Part shown: positions 33,489-41,904 of the stretch, piece by piece
How positions within the stretch are numbered: position 1 is the stretch's first letter
Layout: each line of letters begins with the position of its first letter
Origin: Pseudomonas putida
GTDB taxonomy: Bacteria > Pseudomonadota > Gammaproteobacteria > Pseudomonadales > Pseudomonadaceae
DNA length: 42,810 nt
NCBI RefSeq assembly: GCF_028682475.1
Contig: NZ_JANHLE010000038.1
Coordinates: 1 to 42,810 of the forward strand
Direction: 5' to 3'
Position numbers and translations under genes: made by a program
The notes under the pieces: model-generated
What the model was told of the DNA's origin: nothing
Database searches by the model: none
The model's input: only the letters and a program-made list of their open reading frames with translations

Positions 33489-33521
33489 ATTCATAATTTT
33501 TATGCTTTGGATAACCCAAAG
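33477..33521. promoter_or_regulatory. Two LysR-type palindromes in the leuC/lysR divergent gap
   Basis: Palindrome 1 is TGAAT (33477-33481), 7 bases, ATTCA (33489-33493). Palindrome 2 is CTTTGG (33505-33510), 5 bases, CCAAAG (33516-33521). Both are perfect and sit between the divergent starts, as recognition and activation sites of a LysR regulator usually do. Confidence 0.55.
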
Positions 33522-33534
33522 GAATAGCAAAGCC

Positions 33535-34425
33535 GTGGACTTCGCCAACCTCAATGCCTTTATCGCCGTGGCTGAAACCGGCAGCTTTTCCGGCGCGGGT
33601 GAACGCCTGCACCTTACTCAGCCAGCCATCAGCAAGCGTATTGCCGGACTGGAGCAGCATCTGGATGTGCGCCTGTTCGATCGCCTGGGCCGCGACATCA
33701 ATCTCACCGAAGCCGGCCGTGCCCTGCTGCCGCGCGCTTATCAGATCGTCAACGTACTGGATGATACCCGCCGCGCCCTGAGCAATCTCACCGGCGAAGT
33801 GACCGGTCGCCTGACCCTTGCTACCAGTCACCATATCGGCCTGCACCGCTTGCCTCCGGTTTTACGGGCTTTCACCCGCCAGTACCCGGCTGTGGCATTG
33901 GATATTCAGTTCCTCGATTCAGAAGCTGCCTACGACGAGATACTCCATGGGCGCGCCGAAATTGCGGTGATCACCCTGGCACCCGAACCGCATTCTCTGG
34001 TTAAAGCGGTGCCGGTGTGGGACGACCCACTGGATTTCGTCGCCTCCCCGGAACATCCACTGGCGTGCGATGGCCCGGTAAGCCTTGCCGATATCGCCCA
34101 TCACCCGGCGGTTTTCCCTGGTGGCAATACTTTTACACACCATATTGTCCAGCGCCTGTTCGAAGCCCAAGGGTTGACGCCAAACATCGCCATGAGCACC
34201 AACTACCTGGAAACCATCAAGATGATGGTTTCCATCGGCCTGGCGTGGAGTGTGCTGCCGCGCACGATGCTCGATGAACAGGTTGCGCCTATCGCTTTGC
34301 CGGGCATACAGCTGTCGCGCCAGCTAGGCTACATTCTGCATACCGAGCGGACATTATCGAACGCGGCCAAGGCTTTCATGGCACTGCTCGACAGCCACGC
34401 AGGCGACTCCGAGCCACTGAGGTAA
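33535..34425 (+). CDS. LysR-family transcriptional regulator divergent from leuC
   Basis: A 296-residue LysR-type regulator. The winged helix-turn-helix is at about 1-60 (FANLNAFIAVAETGSFSGAGERLHLTQ, then PAISKRIAGLEQHLDVRLFDR), and the effector domain covers about 88-290. The frame also opens at an ATG at 33502, inside the promoter palindromes. The GTG at 33535 gives the usual LysR N-terminus and has AAAGGA 11 bases upstream, so I chose it. It probably controls itself and perhaps leuC across the shared gap; the effector is unknown. Confidence 0.9.
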   Translation: MDFANLNAFIAVAETGSFSGAGERLHLTQPAISKRIAGLEQHLDVRLFDRLGRDINLTEAGRALLPRAYQIVNVLDDTRRALSNLTGEVTGRLTLATSHHIGLHRLPPVLRAFTRQYPAVALDIQFLDSEAAYDEILHGRAEIAVITLAPEPHSLVKAVPVWDDPLDFVASPEHPLACDGPVSLADIAHHPAVFPGGNTFTHHIVQRLFEAQGLTPNIAMSTNYLETIKMMVSIGLAWSVLPRTMLDEQVAPIALPGIQLSRQLGYILHTERTLSNAAKAFMALLDSHAGDSEPLR

Positions 34426-34479
34426 AACCCGGCCAGTACAACCCTCAAGGACGCGTCACCCGCCAAAGGTCTGGTATCG

Positions 34480-37400
34480 ATGCCCAAATCAGCAAATCGC
34501 TTTCCGCGCCTGCCACGCATCCATGCGGCAGATCCCCAGGTGCTGGAGCAGACCTGGGAAAACGCACCGCAACTGCTGGCGGCGTTGAATGGCGCGCGCC
34601 TGGGCGCCTGGTTCTGGGATGTCGAGACCGGTCAGATCAGTTGGTCCCGGGGGACCCAGGCGCTGTTCGGCTTTGACCCCGGGCAACCCCTGCCCAAGGA
34701 TCTGGACTACCTCGACCTGCTGCCGGTCGAAGACCGCGCCCGCACCTTGCAGGCCTTCAATGCGGTTATCAATGGCGAACCGGTGGAACAAGCCCTGCGC
34801 CACCGTATCCGCTGGCCCGACGGCAGTCTGCACTGGCTGGAAATCAATGGCAGCCTGGCCAAGGACAAGCACGGCCGCCCGCAGATGATCGGGGTAATCC
34901 GTGAAATCACCCGCCAGCGGGAGCGGGAAACCGCGCTGATCAATTCTGAAAAGCGCTTTGCCACGCTGTTTCATCTGAGCCCCAATGTGGTGCTGCTGAC
35001 CCGCCGCTCCGACGGCCTGATCCATGAGGTCAACCAGCACTTCGAACAGACGCTCGGCTGGCCCGGCCATCAGGTGATCAACAAAACCACCATCGAGATT
35101 GGCCTGTGGGCCAATCCGCAACAGCGCAACCTGGTGCTTGAAGCCACGCGTGGCAACAGCGGCCCGGTCACCCTGGAAGTGCAGTTTTGCGCCAGCAACG
35201 GCAAGGTCCATGACGGCATCCTCAGCACCCAGAACATCGAGCTCGAAGGTACGATCTATCTGCTCAGCACCTTTGTCGACACCAGCGAACGCAAACGCGC
35301 CGAACAGGCCCTCAAGGACAGCCAAGAGCGCCTGGACCTGGCGCTGGGCTCGGCGCAGATGGGTACCTGGGACTGGCATATTCCCAGCGGCATGCTCTAT
35401 GGCTCGGCACGCGCCGCCGAGCTGCACGGCCTGGAACCGGTGCCTTTCCACGAATCCTTCGAGGCATTTTTCGAAGGCGTGCCGGAGCACGAACGCCGCA
35501 ACATGCACAAGGCCTATCGCAGCCTGCGTGAAGGTCCGACCGGCAACTACCAGATCACCTACCAGATCCAGCTGGAAAACGGCACCTCACGCTACATTGA
35601 AAGCCGTGCCCGGCTGTACCGCGACGAACAGGGAAAACCGTTGCGCATGGCCGGCACCCTGCTCGACATCACCGACCAGGTTGAACGCGAGCAACGTCTG
35701 ACCAGCTCGGAAGAAAAGTTCGCCAGCCTGTTCCAGGCCAGCCCCGATCCGATCTGCGTGACGCGCCAGGACAACGGTCAGTTCATCGAGATCAATCCGG
35801 CGTTCACCCAGACTTTCGGCTGGGACGCCCAGCACGTCATCGGCCGCAGCGCCGAGGAAATCGGCTTATGGGCCGAGTCTGCCGAACGTGCCCGGCGTAT
35901 CGAACAGGTGATTCGCGACGAAGCCCTGAACAACGTCGCCGTGGTGATCAACCACAAAGACGGCCAGCCCCTGACCTGCGTGATTTCCAGCCGCCTGATC
36001 ACCGTCGACGACCAGCCTTGCAGCGTCACCACCCTGCGCGACATCACCCAACAACAGCGCGCCGAAGCCGCGCTCAAATCCAGCGAAGAGAAGTTTGCCA
36101 AAGCCTTCCACTCCAGTCCCGACGCCATCACCATCACCGAAGTCGACAGCGGCCGCTACCTGGAGGTCAACGATGGTTTCTGCCGGTTGACGGGTTACAG
36201 CGCCAGTGAAGTGATTGGCCGCACCTCGAACGAAATCGGCATCTGGGCCGACGACAAACAGCGCGCGGTCCTGGTCTCGGAACTGCAGGAAAAGGGCCGT
36301 GTGCATCACCGGGAAATGCTCGGGCGCAACAAACGTGGAGAAATCCTCACCGTCGAGGTGTCGATCGAACCGATTGTCCTCAACGAGTCGCAATGCCTGC
36401 TGCTCACTGCCCGTGACGTCAGCCAGCTGAAGAACGCCCAGGCGCAGATCCGCCACCTGGCCTATCACGACCCGCTGACCAACCTGCCCAACCGCGCCTT
36501 GTTGATGGACCGCCTGAGTCAGCAGATCGCCTTGCTCAAACGCCACAACTTGCGCGGTGCCCTGCTATTTCTCGACCTTGACCATTTCAAGCACATCAAT
36601 GACTCATTGGGCCATCCGGTCGGCGACACAGTGTTGAAAATCATCACCGCACGCCTGGAAGCCAGCGTACGCCTGGAAGACACCGTGGCGCGCCTGGGTG
36701 GAGACGAATTCGTGGTGTTGATCAGCGGGCTGGAAGGCAGCCGCGAGGAAGTCACGGAAAAAGTCCGCGAACTGGCCGACACCTTGCGTCAATTGCTGGC
36801 CGAGCCGATGTCCCTCGATGGCCAGCGCTTGCAAGTGACGCCCAGCATCGGCGTCGCATTGATTCCCGATCACGGCTCGACGCCGGCCGACCTGCTCAAA
36901 CGCGCCGACATTGCCCTGTATCGGGCCAAAGATTCCGGACGCAACACCACTCAGCTTTTCCACACCACCATGCAAAAAGCCGCCAGCGAACGCTTGCGCA
37001 TGGAAAGCGACCTGCGCCTGGCCCTGGCTCGCGGCGAACTGGCCCTGCACTTCCAGCCCCAGGTCGATGCCCGTGACAACCGCATTGTCGGCGCCGAAGT
37101 GCTATTGCGCTGGCACCACCCGCAGCTGGGTCAGCAGCCGCCAGCGCAGTTCATCCAGGTGCTGGAAGAAAGCGGTCTGATACTCGAAGTCGGCAACTGG
37201 ATACTCGAAGAAGCCTGCGATGCCTGTGCCGGCATGTTGCGAGATCACTTGATCGACGCCGACGACTTCAGCCTGTGCGTCAACATCAGCCCGCGGCAGT
37301 TCCGCCAGAACGATTTTGTCGAGCGGGTATTGGGCAGCCTCGATGACTTTCGCCTGCCCTACAAGATGCTCAAGCTGGAAATCACTGAAGGTATCGTCAT

Positions 37401-37773
37401 CCAGAACCTGGAAGACACCATCAACAAGATGCGTGAGCTCAAGCGCTATGGGGTGAGCTTTGCCATGGATGATTTCGGCACCGGCTATGCGTCGCTGACC
37501 TACCTCAAGCGGCTGCCGGTGGATGCGCTGAAGATCGACCAGTCGTTTGTCCGTGATGCACCGGAAGACCCCAACGATGCGGAGATTGTCCGGGCCATTG
37601 TGGCCATGGCCCGCAGCCTGGATCTGGTGGTGATTGCCGAAGGGGTGGAATTGTCTGAACAGCTGGAGTTTCTGGAACGGCAAGGGTGTTATTTGTATCA
37701 GGGGTATCTGCACAGCCGGCCATTGCCGTTGGCAGAGTTTCGGCGGTTGTTGCTGGAAACGCCGGCGTTGTAG
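34480..37773 (+). CDS. Five-PAS GGDEF-EAL c-di-GMP enzyme
   Basis: A 1,097-residue cytoplasmic signalling protein with no membrane segment. Five PAS domains lie near 33-145, 157-270, 285-400, 412-525 and 535-648. The diguanylate cyclase domain has an intact GGDEF (740-744) and an RxxD inhibitory site (RLED, 731-734) exactly 5 residues upstream. The EAL domain is also intact, with EVLLR (873-877), NIS (Asn935), EITE (Glu967), DDFGTGYASL (Asp997-998), KID (Lys1018) and AEGVE (Glu1054). Both synthesis and breakdown of c-di-GMP are possible, with PAS input setting the balance. PAS 2, 4 and 5 share a GLWA-type motif, so they arose by internal duplication. It lies 54 bases after the LysR gene on the same strand. 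Confidence 0.95.
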   Translation: MPKSANRFPRLPRIHAADPQVLEQTWENAPQLLAALNGARLGAWFWDVETGQISWSRGTQALFGFDPGQPLPKDLDYLDLLPVEDRARTLQAFNAVINGEPVEQALRHRIRWPDGSLHWLEINGSLAKDKHGRPQMIGVIREITRQRERETALINSEKRFATLFHLSPNVVLLTRRSDGLIHEVNQHFEQTLGWPGHQVINKTTIEIGLWANPQQRNLVLEATRGNSGPVTLEVQFCASNGKVHDGILSTQNIELEGTIYLLSTFVDTSERKRAEQALKDSQERLDLALGSAQMGTWDWHIPSGMLYGSARAAELHGLEPVPFHESFEAFFEGVPEHERRNMHKAYRSLREGPTGNYQITYQIQLENGTSRYIESRARLYRDEQGKPLRMAGTLLDITDQVEREQRLTSSEEKFASLFQASPDPICVTRQDNGQFIEINPAFTQTFGWDAQHVIGRSAEEIGLWAESAERARRIEQVIRDEALNNVAVVINHKDGQPLTCVISSRLITVDDQPCSVTTLRDITQQQRAEAALKSSEEKFAKAFHSSPDAITITEVDSGRYLEVNDGFCRLTGYSASEVIGRTSNEIGIWADDKQRAVLVSELQEKGRVHHREMLGRNKRGEILTVEVSIEPIVLNESQCLLLTARDVSQLKNAQAQIRHLAYHDPLTNLPNRALLMDRLSQQIALLKRHNLRGALLFLDLDHFKHINDSLGHPVGDTVLKIITARLEASVRLEDTVARLGGDEFVVLISGLEGSREEVTEKVRELADTLRQLLAEPMSLDGQRLQVTPSIGVALIPDHGSTPADLLKRADIALYRAKDSGRNTTQLFHTTMQKAASERLRMESDLRLALARGELALHFQPQVDARDNRIVGAEVLLRWHHPQLGQQPPAQFIQVLEESGLILEVGNWILEEACDACAGMLRDHLIDADDFSLCVNISPRQFRQNDFVERVLGSLDDFRLPYKMLKLEITEGIVIQNLEDTINKMRELKRYGVSFAMDDFGTGYASLTYLKRLPVDALKIDQSFVRDAPEDPNDAEIVRAIVAMARSLDLVVIAEGVELSEQLEFLERQGCYLYQGYLHSRPLPLAEFRRLLLETPAL

Positions 37774-37840
37774 GGCGGGCTTGCCCCGCGATTGCAGGCG
37801 GCCAACTGCACCGCTTCGCGGGGCAAGCCCGCTCCCACCG
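37774..37840. repeat. REP element, inverted pair
   Basis: Two inverted copies of the GCGGGCTTGCCCCGCGAT-type core beginning directly at the stop of the GGDEF-EAL gene. Confidence 0.85.
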
Positions 37841-37852
37841 AGACACAGCCAA

Positions 37853-37880
37853 CAAAAAAAAGGGCACCCGAAGGTGCCCT
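37853..37880 (-). terminator. Terminator of the small heat-shock gene
   Basis: Stem AGGGCACC/GGTGCCCT with a CGAA loop (TTCG on the transcript) followed by eight T on the minus strand. It may also serve the convergent GGDEF-EAL transcript. Confidence 0.9.
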
Positions 37881-37900
37881 CTTTCACATCACCAACACAC

Positions 37901-38347
37901 TCAGTTCAGCGCGGGCTTGCTATCCCCATTGATCGGGATGCGCTTGGCCTTGGCCTCTTCCGGCACAATCCGCAGCAGGTCGATGCTGAGCAGACCGTTA
38001 GCCAACCCGGCAGCCTTGACCTCGATATGGTCAGCCAGACGGAACGACAATTTGAACGCCCGCTGGGCAATGCCCTGATGCAGATAGGTAACGCTTTCAG
38101 CGCTGCTGTCACGCTTGCCGCCAGTGACGGTCAACACGCCTTTTTCCACTTGCAGGTCAAGATCCTGCTCCTGGAAACCGGCTGCAGCAACGACGATTCG
38201 ATAATGGTCTTCGCCATGTTTTTCAACGTTGTAGGGAGGGTAGCTGCTACCCGCCTCATTACGCGCCGCAGATTCGAACAAGTCATTGAAACGGTCGAAG
38301 CCAACGGAATGACGGAACAGTGGAGCCAGAGAAAAAGCAGTAGTCAT
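37901..38347 (-). CDS. ibpA: Small heat-shock protein, IbpA/Hsp20 type
   Basis: A 148-residue holdase chaperone that binds unfolding proteins during heat stress. The N-terminal arm (FSLAPLFRHSVGFDRFNDLF) is the IbpA type. The alpha-crystallin domain (about 38-128) includes PPYNVEKHGEDHYRIVVAAAGF, VTGGKRD and RAFKLSFRLADHIEV, and AGLANGLLSIDLLR matches the family's NGLL motif. The C-terminal anchor motif I-x-I is present as RIPIN. It has its own sigma-32-like promoter and a ROSE-like leader (listed separately), so heat should control it at both transcription and translation. Confidence 0.95.
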   Translation of the reverse strand: MTTAFSLAPLFRHSVGFDRFNDLFESAARNEAGSSYPPYNVEKHGEDHYRIVVAAAGFQEQDLDLQVEKGVLTVTGGKRDSSAESVTYLHQGIAQRAFKLSFRLADHIEVKAAGLANGLLSIDLLRIVPEEAKAKRIPINGDSKPALN

Positions 38348-38410
38348 GGTACATCTCCTGAAAATCAGCGAGGTTGTGTAGTAGCGCGACCCGACTTCGG
38401 CATCGCGTAC
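38348..38410 (-). promoter_or_regulatory. ROSE-type RNA thermometer in the ibpA leader
   Basis: In the transcript, CUCGCUGA (38372-38365) pairs with UCAGGAG (38361-38355), which holds the Shine-Dalgarno, with one bulged G and a UUU loop. This matches the UYGCU/AGGA helix of ROSE elements. A second, more stable hairpin lies upstream (38410-38381; arms GUACGCGA and UCGCGCUAC, inner CCGA/UCGG). At low temperature the ribosome site would be hidden. Confidence 0.85.
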
Positions 38411-38414
38411 TCCT

Positions 38415-38443
38415 TAGATAAGGACCCTCGCCTGCTTTTCAAG
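38415..38443 (-). promoter_or_regulatory. Sigma-32 heat-shock promoter of ibpA
   Basis: On the minus strand, -35 CTTGAAA (38443-38437) is a perfect sigma-32 match. A 13-base spacer leads to -10 CCTTATCTA (38423-38415), similar to CCCCATnTA. It lies in the 115-base gap between dusC and ibpA. Confidence 0.8.
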
Positions 38444-38462
38444 CAACCCTGCGAAAATTTTT

Positions 38463-39422
38463 TCAGGCCGCCTCGCTGAGCGGAATACCGATCAATTGAC
38501 CGACACGATCACAGTCGGTTTCCCGCCGCAGTTCGGTGAACAAGGCCACGGCCTCAGGATAAGTACGGGTCAGCATCGCCACCCATTGCTTCAGGCGCCC
38601 TGGCGCCTGGCGCGGGGTCATCTGTGCCCGGGCCTGCCCCCAGAAATCCTGGATCAGCGGCAGCAGGCTGTGCCAGTCCATGGGCACAAACTCGACGCCA
38701 TCGCGCTCGGCGGCGATCTGCCGGGCCAGGTCCGGGCGTGATACCAAGCCGCGACCGAGCATGATGTCTTCGACGCCGCTCACTTCACGGCAACGCCGCC
38801 AGTCGTCCAGGGTCCAGACTTCACCGTTGGCGTACACCGGTACCTTGACCACATCCTGCACCTTCGCCACCCACTCCCAATGCGCGGGTGGCTTGTAGCC
38901 ATCGACCTTGGTCCGCGCATGCACCACCAACTGCTCGGCACCACCTTCAGCGAGGGCCAAGGCACAATCCAGGGCACCGTCAGGGCTGTCGAAGCCCAGA
39001 CGCATCTTGGCGGTCACCGGAATATGCGCAGGCACCGCGCGACGCACTTCACGCAGGATCGCGTGGAGCAGTTCCGGCTCCTTGAGCAACACCGCCCCAC
39101 CGCGCGATTTGTTCACGGTCTTGGCCGGGCAACCGAAGTTCAGATCGATCACTGGCGCGCCCAGCTCGCAAGCCAGTACCGCGTTTTCTGCCAGGCAGAC
39201 CGGATCGGAACCGAGCAGTTGCACACGCAAAGGCACCCCGGCTGCAGTCTGCGCGCCCTGGCTCAACTCAGGCGCCAGCTTGTCGAAGGTGGCCGCAGGC
39301 AACAGCCGGTCGCAGACGCGAATGAACTCGGTGACACACCAGTCAATGCCGCCCACCTGGGTCAGTACGTCACGGAGGATGTTGTCGACCAGCCCCTCCA
39401 TCGGGGCCAGGGCAATTTGCAT
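38463..39422 (-). CDS. dusC: tRNA-dihydrouridine(16) synthase DusC
   Basis: DusC reduces U16 in the tRNA D-loop using FMN and NADPH. The 319-residue protein has the FMN-barrel N-terminus MQIALAPMEGLVDNILRDVL, the catalytic Cys98 in LNFGCPAKTVNKSRGGA, KMRLGFD, VVHARTK and NGEVWT. The GLVD opening and overall length fit DusC rather than DusA or DusB. It is followed on the same strand by ibpA, which has its own promoter. Confidence 0.93.
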   Translation of the reverse strand: MQIALAPMEGLVDNILRDVLTQVGGIDWCVTEFIRVCDRLLPAATFDKLAPELSQGAQTAAGVPLRVQLLGSDPVCLAENAVLACELGAPVIDLNFGCPAKTVNKSRGGAVLLKEPELLHAILREVRRAVPAHIPVTAKMRLGFDSPDGALDCALALAEGGAEQLVVHARTKVDGYKPPAHWEWVAKVQDVVKVPVYANGEVWTLDDWRRCREVSGVEDIMLGRGLVSRPDLARQIAAERDGVEFVPMDWHSLLPLIQDFWGQARAQMTPRQAPGRLKQWVAMLTRTYPEAVALFTELRRETDCDRVGQLIGIPLSEAA

Positions 39423-39627
39423 GGGGGATGAACCACGTAAAAAAGAAGTAAATGCTACCAGAACCGCAAGATTACGGGCTCAGCATTCACCTAACCCAGA
39501 ACATTTCCGACAAGCCAGTCGGAAATTTTCCGCTCGCAGATAGGAGCCCTGGGACTGAACACCTCAGAAGAAGGCTTTTATTCTTTTACCCCTGCCAAAA
39601 AACGAGATCGACAACAGGGAGATATCA
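39423..39627. other. Gap upstream of dusC
   Basis: About 200 bases between the dusC start and a possible small gene. A poly-T/poly-A-containing stretch near 39570-39600 is AT-rich. I see no clear promoter or RNA gene in it. Confidence 0.4.
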
Positions 39628-39759
39628 ATGAAACAGCTATTCCCACTGTGGAGTTCTAACGCCTCCGCGTGCGTCCAGTCCCTGCCATACAAGAGTTCGA
39701 TGATGAGATCAATTGACGCTGGATGTGCCCGCCCCAGGATGTCGCCAGCTCGTGAATGA
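39628..39759 (+). CDS. Possible 43-residue small ORF
   Basis: A frame starting MKQLFPLWSSNASACVQ with an excellent Shine-Dalgarno (GGGAG, 6 bases before the ATG). Codon use is not strongly Pseudomonas-like and I do not recognise the product. It may be a small gene, a leader for the following small gene, or the front of a frame-shifted gene. Confidence 0.3.
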   Translation: MKQLFPLWSSNASACVQSLPYKSSMMRSIDAGCARPRMSPARE

Positions 39760-39789
39760 GCTAGCGACTCGCTGAAAAGAAGCCCCAAG

Positions 39790-40008
39790 ATGAAACAGAT
39801 CAAACCCCACAACTACGAGATACTCCACTTCCGCACTGAATCCAGCCCACAGCAACACCGGGTCGATTGCCTCACATTGGCAAACCCTGCAGCAGAAACC
39901 GTTCTCAATGAGCTCCAATTCACCGGGAGAAACCCGTTCACCTCCGCGGATGTGAACATCCCTCCCCACTTGAATGGAGCACTACCCTATCGCCCGAGTA
40001 AGACCTAA
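39790..40008 (+). CDS. Hypothetical 72-residue protein
   Basis: A small soluble protein opening MKQIKPHNYEILHFRTES, with a middle part ETVLNELQFTGRNPFTSADV. Many codons end in C, as in real genes of this genome. The stop lies 2 bases from the convergent thioesterase stop, the kind of tight packing expected of a real gene. The Shine-Dalgarno is weak (AAGAAG), and translation may depend on the small frame upstream. Not a family I can name; function unknown. Confidence 0.5.
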   Translation: MKQIKPHNYEILHFRTESSPQQHRVDCLTLANPAAETVLNELQFTGRNPFTSADVNIPPHLNGALPYRPSKT

Positions 40009-40010
40009 CT

Positions 40011-40448
40011 TCAAGCCATCTGCATAAGCGCCGGACTGTAACCTTCAACAAACTCCACCGGCATGCGCTTGGGCTTGCCGGTGGATAACTCGATGCAGAC
40101 GAAGGTGGTTTGCGCCCGCAGCAACGTGGTGCCATCACTGGGCCGCAGCAGCTGGAAGCGTCGGGTCATCTTCAGGCGCTGGTCCCAGTCGACGATCCAG
40201 GTCGCCAACTGCAACTCGTCGTCTTCATACGCCGCCGCCAGATAATCGATTTCATGACGCACCACCGCCATCGCCCGGTCCAGGCGCCGGTACTCGGCAA
40301 GATCCAGTCCCAGACGCTGGGAATGACGCCAGGCACAGCGCTCCAGCCAGGTGACGTAGACCGCATTATTGGCGTGGCCGAGGCCATCGATATCGTCGGC
40401 CGCGACGCGCAGATCGATCGTGAACGGTGTTGCCAGATCCCAACTCAT
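40011..40448 (-). CDS. Hotdog-fold acyl-CoA thioesterase (4HBT/YbgC-like)
   Basis: A 145-residue single hotdog domain of the 4-hydroxybenzoyl-CoA thioesterase type, which hydrolyses acyl-CoA or acyl-carrier thioesters. The N-terminal active-site helix DDIDGLGHANNAVYVTWLE carries the family's Asp and the H-x-N-N-A-x-Y pattern. RHEIDYLAAAYEDDELQLATWI and TTFVCIELSTGKPKRMP match later strands. GGAG lies 5 bases before the ATG. It is the third gene of a TetR-hydrolase-thioesterase series. The natural substrate is unknown. Confidence 0.9.
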   Translation of the reverse strand: MSWDLATPFTIDLRVAADDIDGLGHANNAVYVTWLERCAWRHSQRLGLDLAEYRRLDRAMAVVRHEIDYLAAAYEDDELQLATWIVDWDQRLKMTRRFQLLRPSDGTTLLRAQTTFVCIELSTGKPKRMPVEFVEGYSPALMQMA

Positions 40449-40492
40449 GCCCGCTCCAGGTCTGTGATGAACGGGCTGAGTGTAACGGAAGC

Positions 40493-41326
40493 TCAGGCCG
40501 ATTGCCGCGCCGGTGCAAGACGATGCGCCAGCAGCGCCAGGACGCCCTCGATCAGTTGCGGGTCGGACAATACGCGCTGATGACCACCCTCAGGCAGCAG
40601 CAACAGACGACTGTCGAACCAGGCCCGATGAATCGACCGGGCCTCGCTGGCCGGTACCAGCGCATCGTCTTCGGCGTGGGCGATCAGGGCCGGTATTTCC
40701 AGTTGATAGCCGCCGACATCCAGGTGTCCGATCGGAATCCCGACATCCCGCTCGATCTGGCGCACAAAAGCCGCCCGCGCACGTGTCGGCATGCCCAGGT
40801 GATTGGCGAAACGACGCAATACACCCAGCAACTGCGCCGGCGCGGCAACACTCACCGCCGCTTCGGCACGCAGCCCCCACTGCAGGGCGAGCATGACACT
40901 GGCGCCCCCCATGGAATGACCGATGACCGCGTGCAACGGCGGCAATTCGGCAGCGGCTTCCAGCAATGCCCGGGCGAACAGCGCGACATGTGCCTGATTG
41001 CCCGGTGAATGACCGTGAGCCGGCCCTTCCAGAGCCACGGCGGTGTAGCCAGACTGCACCAGGGTATCGATCAGGTGCGCAAACTGGGTCGGACGCCCTT
41101 CCCAACCGTGCATCAACAAGACCGTCGGCCCCTGCCCCCAGCGCAGTGCCGACAAGCCGAAACGCAGCGTAATACGTTCGGCGCGAGCCAGCAGTGGCAA
41201 CTCCCACTCACGCGGCGGCAGGTTGCGCGGGGTCATGAAGGCGCGGCGCATCTTGCCCGCGACATGTTCTGGTGCCAGCCGCCCAAGGGTGCCGTTGACG
41301 CTACGAATCCAGCTCAAGGTATTCAT
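40493..41326 (-). CDS. Alpha/beta hydrolase
   Basis: A 277-residue serine hydrolase. The oxyanion strand VLLMHGWEGR, nucleophile elbow GHSMGG, acid AHAEDDALVP and catalytic His EGGHQRVL occur in the right order. An N-terminal arm of about 60 residues precedes the core and has no signal peptide, so the enzyme is cytosolic. GGAG lies 7 bases before the ATG. It starts 27 bases after the TetR gene and is followed by a thioesterase, which suggests an ester or thioester substrate under TetR control; the compound cannot be read from sequence. Confidence 0.92.
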   Translation of the reverse strand: MNTLSWIRSVNGTLGRLAPEHVAGKMRRAFMTPRNLPPREWELPLLARAERITLRFGLSALRWGQGPTVLLMHGWEGRPTQFAHLIDTLVQSGYTAVALEGPAHGHSPGNQAHVALFARALLEAAAELPPLHAVIGHSMGGASVMLALQWGLRAEAAVSVAAPAQLLGVLRRFANHLGMPTRARAAFVRQIERDVGIPIGHLDVGGYQLEIPALIAHAEDDALVPASEARSIHRAWFDSRLLLLPEGGHQRVLSDPQLIEGVLALLAHRLAPARQSA

Positions 41327-41353
41327 CGCTTCACTCCGGTGGATGTCGCTCGA

Positions 41354-41893
41354 TCAAACCACCGCCGATTTGGCGGCACGCAGGATACGGTCAGACAGCT
41401 CGTCTGTGCCCAAGGCACGGGCCAAGGCCAGACCACCGACCATCAGGGCCAGGTCGGCAAGGACCTTGTCGCCCTCTTCGGGGCTGTCAGCCAGATTGGC
41501 CATCATCAATTCGAGGTGTTCGCCCAGCACCTGGCGGAAGGCATCCGGCAGCCGCGCCATCTCGCCCAGCGAGTTGGGCAGCGGGCAGGCGCGCTCGGTG
41601 GCATCACGGTGCTTGCGCGACAGGTAGAAAGCGGCGACCAGCGCACGACGTGATTCGCCGCTCATGTTCGGGTCGACTTCGGCAAGCAGCGCCCGGCGCT
41701 CTTCGAGCAATTGACTGAAAGCCTCGAGCATCAGCGCATCCTTGCTGTCGAAGTGCGCGTAGAAGCCCCCGACCGTAAGCCCGGCAGCGCCCATGACCTG
41801 GTTGACGCTGGGTTCGGCCGGACCGTGCTGGATCAGTGCGCTGCAGGCGGCATCAAGAATCCGTTCACGGGTTTTCGCTTTTTTGTCGTTCAT
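41354..41893 (-). CDS. TetR-family repressor
   Basis: A 179-residue TetR-type regulator. The N-terminal helix-turn-helix (about 5-52) reads TRERILDAACSALIQHG, then VNQVMGAAGLTVGGFYAHFDSKDAL. The C-terminal ligand domain includes ERACPLPNSLGEM, resembling the TetR_C branch with a Cys in helix 6. A strong GGAGG lies 6 bases before the ATG. A palindromic AT-rich operator covers its promoter, so it is likely self-repressing and controls the hydrolase and thioesterase genes behind it. Confidence 0.93.
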   Translation of the reverse strand: MNDKKAKTRERILDAACSALIQHGPAEPSVNQVMGAAGLTVGGFYAHFDSKDALMLEAFSQLLEERRALLAEVDPNMSGESRRALVAAFYLSRKHRDATERACPLPNSLGEMARLPDAFRQVLGEHLELMMANLADSPEEGDKVLADLALMVGGLALARALGTDELSDRILRAAKSAVV

Positions 41894-41904
41894 GACTTGC
41901 CTCC

